A model generated the notes under the pieces. It did no database searches. It was not told the origin of the DNA and was given only the letters and a program-made list of their open reading frames with translations. From an uncultured Dokdonia sp. (lineage in GTDB: Bacteria > Bacteroidota > Bacteroidia > Flavobacteriales > Flavobacteriaceae), in assembly GCF_947492815.1 (NCBI RefSeq), contig NZ_CANLOB010000009.1, positions 62,001 through 126,000 of the forward strand: a stretch of DNA of 64,000 bases. The letters run 5' to 3'. Positions within the stretch are counted from its first letter, which is position 1; each line of letters begins with the position of its first letter. Positions 1 through 8,464 of this stretch are shown here, piece by piece. The position numbers and the translations under genes are program-made.

Positions 1-370
1 ACTGTTACATATATAAAAGACGGAAGAAAATGAAAAGGGTTGCTTTTTTTTACAAAGTTTTTATTAGTGAAGCTCTATTTTGTAAAGTCCGAAGGACGAA
101 TTCAAAATAGATAGTTGAACTAATCCCGCTTTATCAGCGGGATCTAAGCTTTTATGACTAAACGCTTACGCCGTTTTTAAAATCTATGGTATACCATAGA
201 TTCATACCTTATTATTAAAAAGATGAAAATCAGCTATAAAAAGATTCATATATCTAGTATTAGGACTATCTATAGCACGATATAATATTTATACCTGTAA
301 GCATTTTAATTGCTCTTAGTATTACGTAACTTTGTGTACAATCGATTTATTCACTTAAAATTATACAGAT
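1..370. other. Non-coding stretch upstream of sod with hairpins
   Basis: I see no credible gene here. It holds a perfect 8-bp hairpin at 123-143 (ATCCCGCT / AGCGGGAT, loop TTATC) and a perfect 22-bp palindrome at 181-202 centred on GGTATACC. The hairpin lacks a following T-run, so it is not an obvious terminator. The 3' part carries the likely sod promoter. Any gene ending before this point lies outside the window. Confidence 0.5.
310..334 (+). promoter_or_regulatory. Candidate sod promoter (TAnnTTTG type)
   Basis: TAACTTTG at 327-334 matches the Bacteroidetes -7 consensus TAnnTTTG, with a TTG at 310-312 as a possible -33 element. The spacing is shorter than usual, so only the -7 box is well supported. 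It lies 36 bp before the superoxide dismutase start. Confidence 0.45.
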
Positions 371-979
371 ATGTCATTTGAGTTACCAAAACTGAACTAT
401 GCATATGATGCATTAGAGCCACATATAGACGCACGCACTATGGAGATACACCATGGTAAACACCATAATGGATATACTTCTAAGCTTAATGCAGCTGTAG
501 AAGGAACAGATTTAGAAGGAAAAACAATAGAAAATATCCTTACAAATCTTGATATGTCAAACGGAGCTGTTCGTAATAACGGAGGCGGATTTTATAATCA
601 CCGTCTTTTCTGGGAAGTGATGTCTCCTAATGGAGGTGGAGAACCTACAGGAGAACTTGCCGATGCAATCAATGCAGCGTATGGAAACTTTGAAGCATTT
701 AAGGATGCATTTTCAAAAGCAGCAGCAACACAGTTTGGATCTGGATGGGCATGGTTATGTGTACACGAAGGAGGAAAAGTAGAAGTATGTTCAACACCAA
801 ACCAAGATAATAGTTTGATGCCTGGCGTAGGATGTGGAGGAACACCTATTTTAGGAGTTGATGTATGGGAACACGCATATTACTTAAACTACCAAAACAG
901 ACGTCCTGATTATATCAATGCATTTTTTAATGTAATTAATTGGGAAGCTGTAAGCGCAAAATACGCTTCTAATAAATAA
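371..979 (+). CDS. sodA: Superoxide dismutase, Mn-type (Fe/Mn family)
   Basis: Cytoplasmic enzyme that converts superoxide to hydrogen peroxide and oxygen. The 202-aa length is normal for the family. The metal-binding signature DVWEHAYY is present near the C-terminus, the N-terminal His ligand lies in the [11 protein letters not shown] stretch, and [11 protein letters not shown] is the expected central motif. The [11 protein letters not shown] segment places Gln where Mn enzymes have it, so Mn or cambialistic use is more likely than strict Fe use; this is inference from known SodA/SodB differences. It is a single gene with its own promoter and a strong terminator directly downstream. Confidence 0.96.
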   Translation: MSFELPKLNYAYDALEPHIDARTMEIHHGKHHNGYTSKLNAAVEGTDLEGKTIENILTNLDMSNGAVRNNGGGFYNHRLFWEVMSPNGGGEPTGELADAINAAYGNFEAFKDAFSKAAATQFGSGWAWLCVHEGGKVEVCSTPNQDNSLMPGVGCGGTPILGVDVWEHAYYLNYQNRRPDYINAFFNVINWEAVSAKYASNK

Positions 980-1002
980 AAAATATCATCTATAGATATG
1001 TC

Positions 1003-1034
1003 AAAAGCCACTCAAAGGAGTGGCTTTTGTTTTT
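1003..1034 (+). terminator. Rho-independent terminator of sod
   Basis: An 11-bp perfect stem (AAAAGCCACTC / GAGTGGCTTTT) with loop AAAG is followed by GTTTTT. It starts 24 bp after the sod stop codon and abuts the stop of the convergent cytochrome gene. Confidence 0.9.
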
Positions 1035-1446
1035 AGTCACTATATATATTTATATAAGCTCTAAGAGCTTTAGCATCTTCATAACTCAATTGAGGGAAAC
1101 TCATGCAATACTTGTCTTTTTCCTTATTTGTTTTAACTCTATTGATGTAGTTGACAAAAGAAGTGTCTGATGGATAATTTTTTATCACATCAAGTAGAGC
1201 TGGTCCTGTCATATTTTTTGTTGTCTTATGACAAGCAGCACAGTTTGTTTTAAATAAAACATTACCTTCTTTTTCTATCGCTGACTCAGGATTAGGATAT
1301 ATAGAAATGGTTCCACAGAAAAAATCAGGAGTTGTTGCTAATTCTTCAGTTGATTGTTCTGAATAATCAAGATTCCATAGGATATAACTTAGCAAGGCTA
1401 TTCCTATAAGTGTTACCGCATATATAAGTACGGTATTGTCTTTCAT
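1033..1446 (-). CDS. Small membrane-anchored cytochrome c
   Basis: A 137-aa protein with an N-terminal hydrophobic helix at about residues 6-24 and one heme c attachment motif, CAACH, at residues 69-73; Met115 in CMSFPQL is a plausible axial ligand. This makes it a periplasm-facing single-heme c-type cytochrome, probably an electron carrier; its partner is not evident. I start it at the ATG at 1446 rather than at the longer in-frame possibility, because that ATG overlaps the hemB stop by one base (TAATG, translational coupling) and directly precedes the anchor helix. It is the last gene of the hemB transcript, so it may be expressed together with heme synthesis. Confidence 0.85.
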   Translation of the reverse strand: MKDNTVLIYAVTLIGIALLSYILWNLDYSEQSTEELATTPDFFCGTISIYPNPESAIEKEGNVLFKTNCAACHKTTKNMTGPALLDVIKNYPSDTSFVNYINRVKTNKEKDKYCMSFPQLSYEDAKALRAYINIYSD

Positions 1447-2435
1447 TATCCTAATAGTTTTACAACATCCTTTGCAAAATAACTTGCAATCATATGTGCC
1501 CCCGCTCTTTTGATGGCTGTGATTTGTTCTAGCATGACAGCATCGTGATCTAACCAACCTTGTGCAGCGGCAGATTTCAGCATGGCATATTCCCCACTTA
1601 CTTGATACACAGCCACAGGAACATCTACGGCATCTCGGATGTCACGTACAATATCAAGATACGCAAGCCCAGGTTTTACCATCACAATATCAGCACCTTC
1701 CTCAATGTCCATCAGCGTTTCTTTAACCGCTTCGTCACGGTTTGCAAAATCCATCTGGTAGGTCTTTTTGTCTTTAGGAACATCTTGTATATCTGCAGGA
1801 GCACTATCTAAAGCATCTCGGAAAGGGCCATAAAAAGCAGAGGCATACTTTGCACTATAGCTCATAATGCCTGTATTGTAAAAGCCTTCCTCTTCTAATA
1901 GCACACGCATGTCATAAATACGGCCATCCATCATATCACTTGGCGCCAAAATATCAGCACCAGCTTGCGCGTGTGATAAGCCCATTTTTGCAAGCGCGAC
2001 ATTAGTCTCATCATTTAAAATTTCACCATTTCCTACAATACCATCATGCCCATAACTAGAATAAGGATCTAAAGCAACATCGGTCATTACAAGCATATCA
2101 GGACAGGCATCTTTTATCGTTTTAATAGCACGTTGCATCAATCCATCTGGATTTAATGCTTCCGTACCTGCATTGTCTTTGAGATGGTCAGGAACTTTTA
2201 CAAATAACAAGACAGATTTCAATCCCATACTCCAAAGCCCTTTTACTTCGTCTCCTACCAAATCTAGACTTTGTCTATAATAGTCAGGCATTGATGGAAT
2301 CTCTTCTTTAATTCCTTTTCCTTCTACTATAAAAAGCGGAACGATAAAGTCGTTTGGAGTGATACTAATTTCTCTTACAAGGCTTCGTATAGCCTCTGAA
2401 GTTCTTAATCTACGATTTCTTCGTAATGGATACAT
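1446..2435 (-). CDS. hemB: Delta-aminolevulinic acid dehydratase (porphobilinogen synthase)
   Basis: Condenses two 5-aminolevulinate molecules to porphobilinogen, the second committed step of heme synthesis. The 329-aa length is typical. The Schiff-base lysines are visible as K254 in MVKPG and K196 in SYSAKYASAF. The metal-site segment DVALDPYSSYGHDG (residues 119-132) lacks the three cysteines of Zn-type enzymes and has the Asp-containing form found in Mg-dependent enzymes such as that of Pseudomonas. It diverges from the helicase gene (55 bp apart) and is coupled to the downstream cytochrome c. Confidence 0.97.
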   Translation of the reverse strand: MYPLRRNRRLRTSEAIRSLVREISITPNDFIVPLFIVEGKGIKEEIPSMPDYYRQSLDLVGDEVKGLWSMGLKSVLLFVKVPDHLKDNAGTEALNPDGLMQRAIKTIKDACPDMLVMTDVALDPYSSYGHDGIVGNGEILNDETNVALAKMGLSHAQAGADILAPSDMMDGRIYDMRVLLEEEGFYNTGIMSYSAKYASAFYGPFRDALDSAPADIQDVPKDKKTYQMDFANRDEAVKETLMDIEEGADIVMVKPGLAYLDIVRDIRDAVDVPVAVYQVSGEYAMLKSAAAQGWLDHDAVMLEQITAIKRAGAHMIASYFAKDVVKLLG

Positions 2436-2490
2436 AAAATACTGTATTTTGCTATTGCAAATTTACCAAATAAAAAACCGAGTCTCTAGT

Positions 2491-5154
2491 TTGATATCTC
2501 TTCAAAACACCTTTCAATTTAAATATACGTGGCGTAGTTATCAACGTCGCTTTCTAGAAGGGTTTGCTACGCATTTTGAAGATCATCATTTGCATGTCGT
2601 TGCTCCTCCGGGTTCTGGAAAAACAGTATTAGGACTCGAAATGATACGGCGTGTAGATCAGAAAACAATCGTATTTGCACCTACATTAACTATACGTAAT
2701 CAATGGGAGGAACGTATGTATGAATGTTTTGTAGCTAAGGATATGTGCGATATTCCGCTTTCGCGAAATATAAAACAACCCGCACATATTACATTTTCAA
2801 CCTACCAATCGTTACATGCTTTCTTTAAAAACGAAATGGAAGGAGACGGGGAAAAACTTGTGACTTTTTTCGCGAAAGCGGGTATAAAAAATATCGTATT
2901 AGATGAAGCGCATCACCTGAAAAACGAATGGTGGAAACCTTTATTTGCATTAAAAGCATTGCCAGATTGCTCCTTAATTGCACTTACAGCAACACCTCCC
3001 TACGATAGTGAACAACGAGAAATTGCTAAATATTTTGAACTCTGTGGTCCAATAGATGTAGAAATCGGAGTGCCAGAATTGGTGAAAGAAGGTAATTTAT
3101 GTCCGCATCAAGATTATATTCATTTCTCGCAACCCGATGAAGCCCAAGTGCAATATATCATTGCTTACCGGATGAAGTTGATGACTTTTATCAATGAGCT
3201 TATCGCTGATGTAGACTTTAAGAATTTTATTCTTCAGCATCCTTTTTATATCCAAACAACACAAGTACTGGAGGATATTTATGACAATTCTGATCTCTAT
3301 GCAGCCATGCTTATTTATCTCAATGCTACAAAAGCAGTGATTCCTGTAGAGAAATTGGCTGTTTTAGGTGTTGAAAATAAAAAAACAGTCATTCCTGATT
3401 TTACATATACTTGGGTTACGTCTTTATTACAGCCTTTATTAGTAGAGCATCGAGAAGCATTATTTGAACATGAAGCACTTCTTAATAGGATTGAAAAAGA
3501 GTTACGTAAAATAGGAGCTTTCCATAAGAAACGAGTTCACCTTGAAGGGAAGAATGAACTCTATAAATCGTTAGCGCAGAGTCCTAATAAATTAAAAAGT
3601 ATACAGGAAATTATAGCCTTTGAATCGGCGCAACTAAAAACAGATTTGCGAGCTGTTGTTTTGGCTGATTACATTCGAAAGGAATTTTTAGATACCCCAG
3701 AAGAGCAATTAGATACGATTAATAAATTGGGAGTGATTCCTATATTTAACTACCTAAAAGCATCCTTAAAAAGAGATCCTGAAAAATGGCAAGCGATTAA
3801 TAGACAGGAAAAACTGGCTGTTCTAACAGGTTCATTGATTATTATACATGACCGTTTACGGTCGCATATAGATGCAGAAATTCCTTCAGATTATTATACG
3901 GTGTCTCCTATGGGAGATACTGATTTTTTACTACTGACTCCAAAAGAGAAAGGGAAAAATCAGATAGTACGTGTGATGACTTCATTGTTTTCAAAAGGAC
4001 ATATAGAAGTATTAATTGGAACCACTTCTTTATTAGGAGAAGGTTGGGATGCTCCAGCTATTAATACATTAGTATTGGCTTCTTATGTAGGATCTTTTGT
4101 GATGTCTAATCAGATGCGAGGGAGGGCAATTCGAGTGCACACAAAAGATCCAGATAAAGTAGCGTCTGTGTGGCATCTTGCTTGTATAGATCCGACAGTG
4201 CCAGATGGAGGGGAAGATGTGGATAAGCTGTACAAAAGATTTGAAGCGTTTTGCGGAGTCTCTCTTTCGGGAACTCCTTTTATCGAAAATGGTGTTGATC
4301 GTTTTAGTATTCCTAAAGAGCATTTAGATAAAAATCACCTGAATACCCATATGTTTTCATTGGCTGCGCAACGTCAAGAAGTAAGGCATAGATGGAATAT
4401 TGCGATTGCCAAAGGGAATATTTTGGTACGAGAGTTGAAATTAAATCTAGACAATCTTAAAGATAGAAGAGGACAGAAAAAAGTATATTATAAAGATGTA
4501 GTAAAATATACGATTATTGAGTTGGTTACCCTTGTAACATTTACATTGCCAGAATTATTTTTTAAAAATTTAGGCGCTTTTTTCTCACGAGGGGTGCTAT
4601 ACTTTTTTTATGCAATACTCTCTGGACTAGCGTTACTTTTTCTTCCTAAAACGTATAAGGCTATTGTGCTTTATATCAAATATGGGCGAATAGATAAACA
4701 ACTTCATAAAATAGGGCAAGTACTTCTTAAAACTATGCGTGACAAACATCAGATCACAACACCAGTGTCTGAAATACAATTACGGATAGAAAAATTTGAT
4801 ACAGGAGAAGTTTCTTGTTTTATACGTGGCGCCACTGCCAAAGAAGAATTATTGTTTGTAAATAATCTAGAAGAAATCGTTAAGAATATAGATAATCCAA
4901 GGTATATGATTGCACAGTCTAGATGGTTGCAGCGTACATTTGGGTTTTCAAATTACTTTGCGGTACCCGCTGCTTTTGCAGAGCGTAAACAGGATGCATT
5001 ATTATTTTTTAAGTATTGGAAAATCTATAAAGGCCCTGCTACTCTTATTTTTACTAGAAACCCAAAAGGGCGTAAACAATTATTAAAAGCACGTTTTCAT
5101 TATTTAAATACAGAAGGTGGTTTTAAAACAAAAACAGCTACTATTTGGAAGTGA
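2491..5154 (+). CDS. DEAH-type superfamily 2 helicase with hydrophobic C-terminal segment
   Basis: A predicted nucleic-acid-dependent ATPase of about 887 aa. Counting from the chosen start, Walker A APPGSGKT is near residue 38, the DEAH box (LDEAHH) near 136, motif III-like LTATPP near 165, and the helicase C-terminal lobe (GTTSLLGEGWDAP ... QMRGRAIRV) near 510-560. A strongly hydrophobic double stretch around 695-730 (FFSRGVLYFFYAILSGLALL) could be a membrane hairpin, which is unusual for a helicase. No ATG lies before Walker A, so I choose the TTG at 2491; an upstream start would run into hemB on the other strand. It sits on the plus strand between minus-strand hem genes. Its substrate is unknown; phage defence or RNA metabolism are guesses. 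Confidence 0.8.
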   Translation: MISLQNTFQFKYTWRSYQRRFLEGFATHFEDHHLHVVAPPGSGKTVLGLEMIRRVDQKTIVFAPTLTIRNQWEERMYECFVAKDMCDIPLSRNIKQPAHITFSTYQSLHAFFKNEMEGDGEKLVTFFAKAGIKNIVLDEAHHLKNEWWKPLFALKALPDCSLIALTATPPYDSEQREIAKYFELCGPIDVEIGVPELVKEGNLCPHQDYIHFSQPDEAQVQYIIAYRMKLMTFINELIADVDFKNFILQHPFYIQTTQVLEDIYDNSDLYAAMLIYLNATKAVIPVEKLAVLGVENKKTVIPDFTYTWVTSLLQPLLVEHREALFEHEALLNRIEKELRKIGAFHKKRVHLEGKNELYKSLAQSPNKLKSIQEIIAFESAQLKTDLRAVVLADYIRKEFLDTPEEQLDTINKLGVIPIFNYLKASLKRDPEKWQAINRQEKLAVLTGSLIIIHDRLRSHIDAEIPSDYYTVSPMGDTDFLLLTPKEKGKNQIVRVMTSLFSKGHIEVLIGTTSLLGEGWDAPAINTLVLASYVGSFVMSNQMRGRAIRVHTKDPDKVASVWHLACIDPTVPDGGEDVDKLYKRFEAFCGVSLSGTPFIENGVDRFSIPKEHLDKNHLNTHMFSLAAQRQEVRHRWNIAIAKGNILVRELKLNLDNLKDRRGQKKVYYKDVVKYTIIELVTLVTFTLPELFFKNLGAFFSRGVLYFFYAILSGLALLFLPKTYKAIVLYIKYGRIDKQLHKIGQVLLKTMRDKHQITTPVSEIQLRIEKFDTGEVSCFIRGATAKEELLFVNNLEEIVKNIDNPRYMIAQSRWLQRTFGFSNYFAVPAAFAERKQDALLFFKYWKIYKGPATLIFTRNPKGRKQLLKARFHYLNTEGGFKTKTATIWK

Positions 5155-5156
5155 TA

Positions 5157-6059
5157 CTACACCCACTCTTTCGGATTTTTCAATACTTCTAGAAGTCTAG
5201 CTTCTTCGCTTCCTTCTTCAGGATGATGATCATATTTCCATTGTACGACAGGCGGAAGACTCATTAAAATACTTTCAATACGACCATTGGTTTTAAGGCC
5301 GAATAAGGTGCCTTTGTCATGTACGAGATTAAATTCTACATAGCGCCCACGGCGTACTTCTTGCCAGTCTTTTTGTGCTTTCGCGAAAGCGGTATCTTTT
5401 CTTCGTTTTACAATAGGCGTATATGCTTCTAAAAAACTATCGCCTACCGTAGTGACAAAGTTGTACCAATCTTGCATGGTCATTTCTTCGGTTTTTTTAA
5501 GGTAGTCAAAGAATAAACCTCCTAAACCGCGACCTTCATTGCGATGTGCGTTGTAAAAATACTCGTCACAACGTGCTTTATATTTAGGATAAAATTCTGG
5601 ATGATGTGCATCACAAGCATTTTTACATACCGTATGAAAATGAATGGCATCTTTATCAAAAAGATAATACGGTGTCAAATCTTGACCGCCTCCAAACCAT
5701 TGATCTACAATCTCACCTTCTTTGTTATACATTTCGAAATAACGCCAGTTAGCATGTACTGTAGGTACCATGGGGCTTTTAGGGTGTAATACAAGAGACA
5801 ATCCGCAGGCAAAGAAGTTAGCATCTTTTACACCAAAATACTGTTGCATAGTTTCAGGTAGTTTACCATGAACTTCAGATATATTAACACCTCCTTTTTC
5901 AAAAACATTCCCATTTTCAATCACACGGGTACGACCACCACCTCCTTCAGGACGTTTCCATAGATCTTCTTGAAACTTGGCTTTGCCGTCTATACCTTCT
6001 ATAGTAGAGGTAATAGTGTCTTGTAAATTCTTTATATAGGATACAAATTGATCTTTCAT
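5157..6059 (-). CDS. hemF: Oxygen-dependent coproporphyrinogen III oxidase
   Basis: Oxidatively decarboxylates coproporphyrinogen III to protoporphyrinogen IX using O2. The 300-aa length and the conserved blocks RPEGGGGRTRV near the N-terminus, FGGGQDLTPYY in the middle and GRYVEFNLVHDKGT(L)FGL near the C-terminus are characteristic of HemF. It follows the EI24 protein gene with only 14 bp between them, so it is probably co-transcribed with the hemACDE genes. Its stop lies two bases from the convergent helicase stop. Confidence 0.97.
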   Translation of the reverse strand: MKDQFVSYIKNLQDTITSTIEGIDGKAKFQEDLWKRPEGGGGRTRVIENGNVFEKGGVNISEVHGKLPETMQQYFGVKDANFFACGLSLVLHPKSPMVPTVHANWRYFEMYNKEGEIVDQWFGGGQDLTPYYLFDKDAIHFHTVCKNACDAHHPEFYPKYKARCDEYFYNAHRNEGRGLGGLFFDYLKKTEEMTMQDWYNFVTTVGDSFLEAYTPIVKRRKDTAFAKAQKDWQEVRRGRYVEFNLVHDKGTLFGLKTNGRIESILMSLPPVVQWKYDHHPEEGSEEARLLEVLKNPKEWV

Positions 6060-6073
6060 AAAATAATTACTGC

Positions 6074-6853
6074 TTAAGAGAGTTGTTTGTTTTTTTGAGA
6101 TGTAGAAAGTTGTTGTTTTGTGTCAGCCTCTAATAAATCTATAGTTTGAACTGTTGCTGCGGTTACAGAAAGAGGTAACACCAAAATCACACCTATAATG
6201 GGGATTAATAAAAATAGCATAAAAACAATACCATTCCCTATGGCTTGCCCTTTATTTTTTCTCACAAACTGGATACTTTTATCATAAGGAAAATGACGTT
6301 CTAAGGTATAATCCATATTACCAAAACCAGCATAATAGGCTTGCGTTAAAAATAAAAGTACCGTTGAGATAAGTCCAATTACAGGAATAAGTCCTATTAA
6401 TAATATGGGTATTGTCAAGAGCAATTCCATACTTAAGTTACGTACGTTTATTCGAATACCTCGCCAGAGTTGTGCCTTAAAGCTCGTCTCTCTATGCGTA
6501 TGATTTGTGCCAGAGAAATGTGCTTCAATTTTTTCGGATACGGGACTCATAAAAGGCGCACTCAATGCCATGACAATATGTTTATATAAGATAAATCCTA
6601 TGGCAATAATAAATAATGCACTTAGAATTTCAGCAAAAACAAAAAAGGCTTGTTTTCCCCATTCCCAAGGCCAGATTTGTTCTATCCAATGACCCATATT
6701 ATCAGAAAGACTATAAGCAGAAACGCCTATAATAATTGCGGTGATAAAACTAATAGCCATAGGAATGGCAAAGTATTTCCATAGCTTAAGTTTTGTCACA
6801 AGTCCAAAAGAGTTGCCGTACGTTTTAAGTCCGTTAAGAATGCCTTTAATCAT
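6074..6853 (-). CDS. EI24/CysZ-like membrane protein
   Basis: A 259-aa integral membrane protein with several hydrophobic stretches, for example around residues 27-50, 72-92, 140-170 and 207-235. Its layout matches the EI24 domain family, which includes the sulfate permease CysZ. The 3' part encodes a short polar tail rich in Gln, Lys and Ser. It overlaps the upstream DUF6973 gene by 8 bp and precedes hemF by 14 bp, so it belongs to the heme operon by position. Its substrate is unknown, and a direct role in heme synthesis is not shown by the sequence. Confidence 0.8.
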   Translation of the reverse strand: MIKGILNGLKTYGNSFGLVTKLKLWKYFAIPMAISFITAIIIGVSAYSLSDNMGHWIEQIWPWEWGKQAFFVFAEILSALFIIAIGFILYKHIVMALSAPFMSPVSEKIEAHFSGTNHTHRETSFKAQLWRGIRINVRNLSMELLLTIPILLIGLIPVIGLISTVLLFLTQAYYAGFGNMDYTLERHFPYDKSIQFVRKNKGQAIGNGIVFMLFLLIPIIGVILVLPLSVTAATVQTIDLLEADTKQQLSTSQKNKQLS

Positions 6854-7334
6854 CTTCTATATGTGTTAATGTGTCAGGATGCTCCTGCATTTGTTCTATA
6901 GAGGTACGCTTTCGCGAAAGCGGAATTAGCACCATGACCAATTGTATAAGTTGGCTTTCGCTTGCCTCTTTGTGTTGCATAGCAAAGGTACGTCCTACAT
7001 GATTATTATGTAAATCCATAGCTCTTGCTAAGGGTTTATTTATAGAAAAATCTTCATGCCAATCTGTAATACACTTCGCCCAAGCAGCCGCTCTTGTCAT
7101 AGAAGACCATCGTTTGCACCTATGAATAATAAGTACATTCCATAATGCATGTCTAAAAGCATTAGCACGGCCATTTTTATGATGTGCTTTTCCGAATTTT
7201 TGGTCACAAATTTTTACTGTTTTACGAGTGGCTGTGTAGGTTGGGGTCACATACAACGGATGTCTTAAACAAAGCCCTGCAAGACTCCAGAGCTGCTTAA
7301 AATCCATTGATTTTATGACCTTATTGATATTCAC
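6846..7334 (-). CDS. DUF6973-like conserved protein
   Basis: A 162-aa soluble protein with the conserved core GRANAFRHALWN followed by ITDWHEDF and MDLHNNHVGR. These His/Asp/Glu-rich motifs resemble a Bacteroidetes family I know as DUF6973, possibly a metal-dependent hydrolase, but its function is unknown to me. The first codon used is GTG, one base after the hemE stop; an ATG nine codons in (at 7307) is the alternative. A TTTCGCGAAA palindrome falls in the 3' third and is read as PLSRKR. Confidence 0.75.
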   Translation of the reverse strand: MNINKVIKSMDFKQLWSLAGLCLRHPLYVTPTYTATRKTVKICDQKFGKAHHKNGRANAFRHALWNVLIIHRCKRWSSMTRAAAWAKCITDWHEDFSINKPLARAMDLHNNHVGRTFAMQHKEASESQLIQLVMVLIPLSRKRTSIEQMQEHPDTLTHIEDD

Positions 7335-7335
7335 A

Positions 7336-8367
7336 CTACTCTTTGTACTCTTTTACAGCTTCTATAAATGCACCAGCATTTTCTAAAGGTACATTTGGTA
7401 AAATACCATGTCCTAGATTTACAATGTATTTGTCTTTTCCAAATGAACGAATCATCTCAGTAACCATACGTTTGATTTCGCTAGGAGGCGAAAATAATCG
7501 TGTCGGGTCAAAATTACCTTGTAAGGTGATATTTCCTCCTGTTAAATAACGCGCATTACGAGCACTTACAGTCCAGTCTACCCCTAAAGCCGATGCGCCT
7601 GATTTTGCCATCGTGTCTAGTGCAAACCAGCATCCTTTTCCAAAAGCGATTACTGGGGATTCATCTTTTAACGCATCTATAATTTGCTGAATGTATTGCC
7701 AAGAAAATGTTTGGTAATCTTCTGGAGATAACATACCTCCCCAACTATCAAATACTTGTACGGCATTTACACCTGCTTTTACTTTCTCTTTCAAATAAGC
7801 TATCGTAGTATCTGTAATCTTTTGCAATAAAGTGTGAGCAGCCAATGGTTGTGTAAAACAAAACTCTTTAGCTTTGTCAAAGTTTTTTGAACCTTGCCCT
7901 TGTACACAATAGCAAAGTATCGTCCACGGACTTCCAGCAAAACCAATTAGAGGAATTTCATCATTTAGTTTTTCTTTGGTCATTTTGATAGCATCCATCA
8001 CATATCCTAATGTCTCCTGAATATCTGGAACAATCACTTGCTCTACATCTTTTGCAGATCGAATAGGATTAGGTAACCAAGGCCCTATGTTTGGTTTCAT
8101 TTCTACATCAATATTCATGGCTTGTGGGATCACTAGAATATCAGAAAATAAAATAGCGGCGTCCATTCCATAACGACGTATGGGTTGTACCGTAATTTCA
8201 CTAGCTAATTCAGGAGTTTGGCAGCGTGTAAAGAAATCATACTTGGCTTTGATTTCCATAAACTCAGGAAGATATCTTCCTGCTTGACGCATCATCCATA
8301 CAGGAGGACGTTCTACAGTTTCTCCTTTTAAAGCTCTTAAAAATAAATCGTTTTTTAGTGTACTCAT
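7336..8367 (-). CDS. hemE: Uroporphyrinogen III decarboxylase
   Basis: Removes four acetate carboxyls from uroporphyrinogen III to give coproporphyrinogen III. The 343-aa protein has the N-terminal signature [15 protein letters not shown], the GFAGSPWTI block and the C-terminal [13 protein letters not shown] motif. I use the ATG at 8367; an upstream in-frame extension would translate the inverted repeat in the hemD-hemE spacer and is not conserved-looking. It is followed immediately by the DUF6973 gene. Confidence 0.97.
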   Translation of the reverse strand: MSTLKNDLFLRALKGETVERPPVWMMRQAGRYLPEFMEIKAKYDFFTRCQTPELASEITVQPIRRYGMDAAILFSDILVIPQAMNIDVEMKPNIGPWLPNPIRSAKDVEQVIVPDIQETLGYVMDAIKMTKEKLNDEIPLIGFAGSPWTILCYCVQGQGSKNFDKAKEFCFTQPLAAHTLLQKITDTTIAYLKEKVKAGVNAVQVFDSWGGMLSPEDYQTFSWQYIQQIIDALKDESPVIAFGKGCWFALDTMAKSGASALGVDWTVSARNARYLTGGNITLQGNFDPTRLFSPPSEIKRMVTEMIRSFGKDKYIVNLGHGILPNVPLENAGAFIEAVKEYKE

Positions 8368-8381
8368 AATGTTATGTCTGT

Positions 8382-8440
8382 TCGAGCGCAGTCGAGAACT
8401 AAAATAATATGTTGTTTGTTGGCCTCTCGACTGCGCTCGA
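8382..8440. repeat. REP-like inverted repeat in the hemD-hemE spacer
   Basis: Two perfect 16-bp arms, TCGAGCGCAGTCGAGA at 8382-8397 and its reverse complement at 8425-8440, enclose 27 bp. The motif TCGA-GCGC-AGTCGA has the look of a dispersed flavobacterial palindrome; a diverged relative lies at 56615-56659. In the transcript it would form a stable stem-loop between hemD and hemE, but with no T-run it is not a classical terminator. Confidence 0.75.
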
Positions 8441-8464
8441 GGGGACACGTTTGTTTTGTTAAAT

